Shown here: piece by piece, positions 6,383 to 9,670 of the stretch
Layout: the number at the start of each line of letters is the position of its first letter
Position numbering within the stretch: the stretch's first letter is position 1
Assembly (NCBI GenBank): GCA_029932445.1
Contig: JAOZQB010000109.1
Span: 1 to 9,670 of the forward strand
Reading direction: 5' to 3'
DNA from: Bacteroidales bacterium
GTDB lineage: Bacteria; Bacteroidota; Bacteroidia; Bacteroidales; JAADGE01
Length of the DNA: 9,670 nucleotides
Translations under genes and position numbers: made by a program
The notes under the pieces: generated by a model
Told to the model about the DNA's origin: nothing
The model's input: only the letters and a program-made list of their open reading frames with translations
The model's database searches: none

Positions 6383-9325
6383 TTATTTTATCCATTTTAA
6401 TAATCCGGAAATTTCTTCGAAAAGTTTATCTTGATTTTTAATGACGGATTCTAACGGAAATCCGAAACTCAAAACGGTGTAATTATTTTTATTGCCGATT
6501 ACGGCAGCCGGGAAGTTATTTTCTTTATATCTGTATATTATTTTTGCACCGTTTAAAGGTTTTAGTGCATCAACTGATCTGAGTTCAAATATCCGGTCAG
6601 ACGGTTTTTTTGAAATAAGTAATTGATTTTTTCCGGTAATTTCACCTGTTTGACTTGCCCAAGTCGAATATGCGGAATATTGAAGCTTGTCTTGTACCCA
6701 GTTTTTACGAATGCTGTCATTTTTATTACTTAAAAAGACATCTTCAGCAATAAAAGCGCCTGATATTAATATTGTTTTATCTTTACTTAACCATTTATCA
6801 AGGGCTTTACGCATGTTTTGTGTAAACACGCTGAAATCTTTTAATTTTATTTTTTTGTTAAACTGAGATGTACTCTGTTTCCCGTATATTAAATCAAGCT
6901 TATCATAATTAATAAATTTTTCGGGATTTTTTTCAAAAGCTCCGGCGCTTGCTGATATAAATGAAAGATTCAAATTTGCAAACTGCTTACCGTGTTTGTA
7001 CGGATAATTAAATGTGTTCCCGACAACGCTTATTCCTTCATAATCTGAATGACTTGCTCCGTGACCCGGGAAAAAATCAGATGACCAATTATCGTTTTTA
7101 TTGAAATTATATTGAAATCCCGTAAACGAGTATTCCGTTCCCGAAGCAACGGCAGATTTATTCCAATATGAAAAACCGCTCAAACTGTCGGTGTCAATAT
7201 AATCCGGACTTGATATTTTATCGAAAGCATTGACTATAAGTATCGGATTGTCTTCAAATTTGTTAATATAAGCCGAAAGAATCTCAGAATCAAAACTTAC
7301 ACCGCCTTTATTAACCGCTTTTACTTTAAAAGAATAAATTTTGCCTTTTTCTGTTTTGTTCAAGACAAATTCATTGGTTTTAACAAGAATTCCGTTATCA
7401 AAACCGCCGTCGTCAATTTTTGTATAAACAATATAGCCGTCAGGTACAGCTGAAGTCTCTTGTTTGTCTTCTGTTTTTTCCCAATTAAGAACTAATTTTT
7501 TATTTTGATATCTTACGGAAAAATTCTTAACGGGAAGCGGTGTTACAACATAATCCGTTTTATTATAATAGGCAATAAATTTAAGAACTCCTTTGTATAT
7601 TGCTCTGCTGACGTCAAATTTAAAATTCGGATTATGACTGTATTTTTCATCTTCAAAATTTTGATGCGATAAAATCTCAAGTAATATTGAAGGAACATTC
7701 GGGTAAGTTGCTTCCGAGTATTTTTTATCCCATATTTCTCTGGAACTCCAATCGCTTTTATATTTGCTTCTTATGGTTTTTAAAATTTCAGTTTCAACAA
7801 TATCACACAAATCACGACTTGCAAAACGACTCCTTCCGTCCGGGAAGAAGCGTTCGTCTTTAAGTCCTTTTGTGCTGTGTATCAATAAAGTTCCGATAAC
7901 TGAATCGTTCTTTGTGATTCCGGCATCCGTATGAAAAGATAATGATAAATCCAAAGGAATATTCAGACCTTGAAGTGAAGAATCTCGGTTGTGGCAGTAA
8001 ACATCACCTAAAAGATAATTTACCCATTCGCCTCTGCTTCTGTAATCATCTTTATAGTCACTTGTGTATTTCGATAAAGAATATACTGCCGAATCGGGCA
8101 TACCGGCATATTGAAGATAATATCTGGCACCGTTCATATAGGCAGGTTTAGGACTTAACAACCCTTCTCTGCTGATTCTTGTATAACCGCCTCCTATTTT
8201 TATTGCATCGGAACTTATGATACCTTTTTCTTTCGACGTATTAAAAACGGTTATTTTTGAATTTTCATTGTTAAAATTAAACGTTCCGAGATAAACCCAT
8301 GTTGAATATCCCATTTTTTGGTTAACAATGAAATTTGTTTTTCCTCCTGCATGATAAACACAATAGTTAACATCACTTACATTATTTCCTTTATTGTATG
8401 AAATATAAACAACATATTTCCCGGCTTTTTTTACTTTAAAATTATAAACAATTGAATCTTCGGAAGAACTCAGTGAGGAAGATTGCATTTCCAGATGTTT
8501 GCCCGAAGCAAAAGGGTTTTCATGATCGGTATAATACTTTTTTAATAAAAAACCTCCGTTGACTTCCTGAACATTTTCGGTTGTATTTATGCTTGCTCTG
8601 CTGTTATCAATATCAATAATATACTCATCTTTATTAGAATCTCTTTCTTTAGGATAATACACATTAGCTCCGGCATTTTCCAACATGGGAATTATGTACG
8701 GAACGACATAAGATACATTTTCCATATCTTCAACAATTGTAAAAACATTTGAACGCTGCCACATCCAAGTCTTGTATTCTTTTGAATAGTAATATCCGTG
8801 TCCGCCCCATACCGAAATATGTTTATTTTGTAGTCCTTTGCTTATCTCAAAGGGGAAATCCGTATTTTTGACATGTGTAAGGTTTTTGTTTTTTCTCATT
8901 TCAAACCTTGTGCTGTCAACAGCTGTTCTTTTTCGATAAAAATCAGGAATGTATTCGTACAGAGGCAGGGTATCAATAAAATTATTAATCGTATATTTTT
9001 TTCTGATTTTACGTTTTTGAGCATTTCTGATTACGGTATTTAAATCATTTAACCAATCTTCGCGAAATCTTAAATATGAAAAGCTTTTTGAAAAATAAAT
9101 ATTAAGAATTTTATTCTCTTTGTTGATAATGATACTGTCGATTTTTGCCGATCGTTTATACGGAAGTAAATGAGCTTTTTTAATTGCTGATTCTGTTCTT
9201 ATACTTATTTCTTTAAATTGTTTATCATTTAACTTATAAAATTTTGAATCGGTATTTTGTGCAAAACTGTTTAACGATAAAAATATTATTGTTAAAACAC
9301 TGAGGATAAGTTTATTATAATTCAT
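6383..9325 (-). CDS. Exported multidomain amidase-type hydrolase with inserted golvesin/Xly-like domain, FN3 and C-terminal domain
   Basis: The 980-residue product starts with a signal peptide (1-23, ending NSFAQ). Two separated blocks resemble zinc N-acetylmuramoyl-L-alanine amidases (Amidase_3). The first has SVWGGHGYY (His176), then VEDMENVSYVVPYIIPMLEN with Glu199 as candidate zinc ligand and AGANVYYPKERD. The second has LSFHTDAG (His465) and PSILLEILSHQNFED (Glu550, the catalytic-glutamate position). Between them, about 262-380, lies a golvesin/Xly carbohydrate-binding-like domain (GKYVVYISYNKG; MGYSTWVYLGTFNFN; SSDAIKIGGG). A fibronectin type III domain follows (about 597-688). The C-terminal domain (693-980) contains NPILIVNAFDKIS, GASHSDYEGISVVGNTFNYP and DLIYGKQS, and may have an amidotransferase-like fold. 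Related Bacteroidota proteins are often labelled 'xanthan lyase', a name not supported by these motifs. The likely site is the periplasm or surface; the substrate is probably peptidoglycan but unproven. It is a single gene with its own promoter, converging on susD. Confidence 0.82.
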   Translation of the reverse strand: MNYNKLILSVLTIIFLSLNSFAQNTDSKFYKLNDKQFKEISIRTESAIKKAHLLPYKRSAKIDSIIINKENKILNIYFSKSFSYLRFREDWLNDLNTVIRNAQKRKIRKKYTINNFIDTLPLYEYIPDFYRKRTAVDSTRFEMRKNKNLTHVKNTDFPFEISKGLQNKHISVWGGHGYYYSKEYKTWMWQRSNVFTIVEDMENVSYVVPYIIPMLENAGANVYYPKERDSNKDEYIIDIDNSRASINTTENVQEVNGGFLLKKYYTDHENPFASGKHLEMQSSSLSSSEDSIVYNFKVKKAGKYVVYISYNKGNNVSDVNYCVYHAGGKTNFIVNQKMGYSTWVYLGTFNFNNENSKITVFNTSKEKGIISSDAIKIGGGYTRISREGLLSPKPAYMNGARYYLQYAGMPDSAVYSLSKYTSDYKDDYRSRGEWVNYLLGDVYCHNRDSSLQGLNIPLDLSLSFHTDAGITKNDSVIGTLLIHSTKGLKDERFFPDGRSRFASRDLCDIVETEILKTIRSKYKSDWSSREIWDKKYSEATYPNVPSILLEILSHQNFEDEKYSHNPNFKFDVSRAIYKGVLKFIAYYNKTDYVVTPLPVKNFSVRYQNKKLVLNWEKTEDKQETSAVPDGYIVYTKIDDGGFDNGILVKTNEFVLNKTEKGKIYSFKVKAVNKGGVSFDSEILSAYINKFEDNPILIVNAFDKISSPDYIDTDSLSGFSYWNKSAVASGTEYSFTGFQYNFNKNDNWSSDFFPGHGASHSDYEGISVVGNTFNYPYKHGKQFANLNLSFISASAGAFEKNPEKFINYDKLDLIYGKQSTSQFNKKIKLKDFSVFTQNMRKALDKWLSKDKTILISGAFIAEDVFLSNKNDSIRKNWVQDKLQYSAYSTWASQTGEITGKNQLLISKKPSDRIFELRSVDALKPLNGAKIIYRYKENNFPAAVIGNKNNYTVLSFGFPLESVIKNQDKLFEEISGLLKWIK

Positions 9326-9347
9326 TCTTTGATTTTTTATTTAACTT

Positions 9348-9377
9348 CTAAATTAGTGTTTTTTAATTTAAAACCAA
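9348..9377 (-). promoter_or_regulatory. Candidate promoter for the amidase-like gene
   Basis: On the minus strand TTG (9377-9375) is followed after exactly 19 bases by TAATTTAG (9355-9348), seven of eight positions of TAnnTTTG. The spacing equals that of the susCD promoter. A transcript would begin near 9342, giving a short leader of about 17 bases before the ATG at 9325. Confidence 0.45.
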
Positions 9378-9670
9378 TACTGTCCTAAATAAATTTCAAA
9401 GATTAAAAATACAAGCATATTTAATCGAATAAATGTAATGAGATTTGAAAAATGCTGATTATATTTTGCCCGGATATAGGTATTAACCTGAATTCGATAT
9501 AAGAAATGTTAACAGCTTAATTGAAATTTTGTCTCAGACAAGCCAATTTTTAGCCGAACTATCGGGATAATTCAATAAAAATTGGGGCAGTATGAGCATA
9601 ATTTCAAAAAGCCCGAAGGGAATGCAAATACAAAGTAATCTTTTAAGGAAAAATTCTTTAAAATAACCCG
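9378..9670. other. Hairpin-rich intergenic DNA without a convincing gene
   Basis: No supported coding region is present. Only very short open frames occur: 24 codons at 9592-9666 on the plus strand, and an edge-truncated frame on the minus strand that stops at 9572. The stretch contains a 13-base palindrome TTGTCTCAGACAA (9529-9541). Immediately after it is an inverted pair CCAATTTTTA (9543-9552) and TAAAAATTGG (9576-9585) with an inner CCGA/TCGG stem (9554-9557 and 9562-9565). The hairpins are not followed by a T-run on either strand, so they do not read as terminators. A dispersed repeat or the edge of a decayed mobile element is possible but not shown. Confidence 0.45.
9543..9585. repeat. 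Two-level inverted repeat (cruciform-like)
   Basis: Outer perfect 10-bp arms (9543-9552 and 9576-9585) enclose an inner 4-bp stem with loop ACTA (9554-9565). The inner stem sits against the left outer arm, leaving about ten unpaired bases on the right. It is directly preceded by the palindrome at 9529-9541, giving adjacent hairpins within 60 bases. Confidence 0.5.

Noticed and set aside
7942..8151. 69-codon plus-strand frame inside the amidase-like gene
   Set aside because: It overlaps strongly conserved amidase coding sequence and has no start context or recognisable product.
9572..9670. Minus-strand frame open from the window edge to a stop at 9572-9574, as the tail of an upstream gene
   Set aside because: Its 32 residues show no recognisable motif, and the DNA is dominated by inverted repeats; chance open frame is likelier.
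1..9670. CRISPR array, tRNA or rRNA genes, toxin-antitoxin or phage-defence genes
   Set aside because: I saw no regularly spaced direct repeats, no tRNA-like or rRNA-like sequence, and no additional coding regions that could encode such systems.

Overview
The window looks like chromosomal DNA from an AT-rich member of the Bacteroidota. Four things in the sequence say so: an adjacent SusC-like/SusD-like outer-membrane pair, the start of a type IX secretion sorting domain on another exported protein, starts preceded by A/T-rich DNA with no clear Shine-Dalgarno sequence, and promoter-like sites of the Bacteroidota form (TTG, about 19 bases, TAnnTTTG). The sorting domain suggests a T9SS-bearing lineage rather than gut Bacteroides. 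Genus cannot be read from this.

Layout. (1) Positions 1-892, minus strand: 3'-truncated gene for an exported, lectin-fold (LamG-like) protein that runs into a C-terminal T9SS sorting domain. (2) 893-1329: divergent intergenic region. It holds a weak promoter candidate for the first gene, a good promoter for the susCD pair, a stem-loop with a T-run directly after that promoter, and a 142-bp non-coding element with 19-bp terminal inverted repeats. (3) 1330-5930, plus strand: a SusC/RagA-type TonB-dependent transporter and a SusD-like surface lipoprotein, 17 bases apart, closed by a strong hairpin terminator. (4) 5931-6382: convergent intergenic region. (5) 6383-9325, minus strand: a large exported protein that appears to be a zinc amidase-type hydrolase with a golvesin/Xly-type binding domain inserted in it, then a fibronectin type III domain and a C-terminal domain. 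(6) 9326-9670: the promoter of that gene, then hairpin-rich DNA without a convincing gene.

How the genes may work together. SusC and SusD should form one outer-membrane import complex: the SusD lid captures a ligand and SusC passes it through the barrel using TonB energy. No glycoside hydrolase, polysaccharide lyase, SusE/F-like protein or regulator is visible beside them, so the ligand cannot be named. The divergent LamG-like protein could bind a related polymer outside the cell, but that is inference from position only. The amidase-like protein is on its own transcription unit and is probably concerned with cell-wall or other polymer turnover.

No wholly new multi-gene system is evident. 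The most interesting signals are non-coding (the leader stem-loop and the nested inverted-repeat element ahead of susC), together with the split domain architecture of the amidase-like protein.
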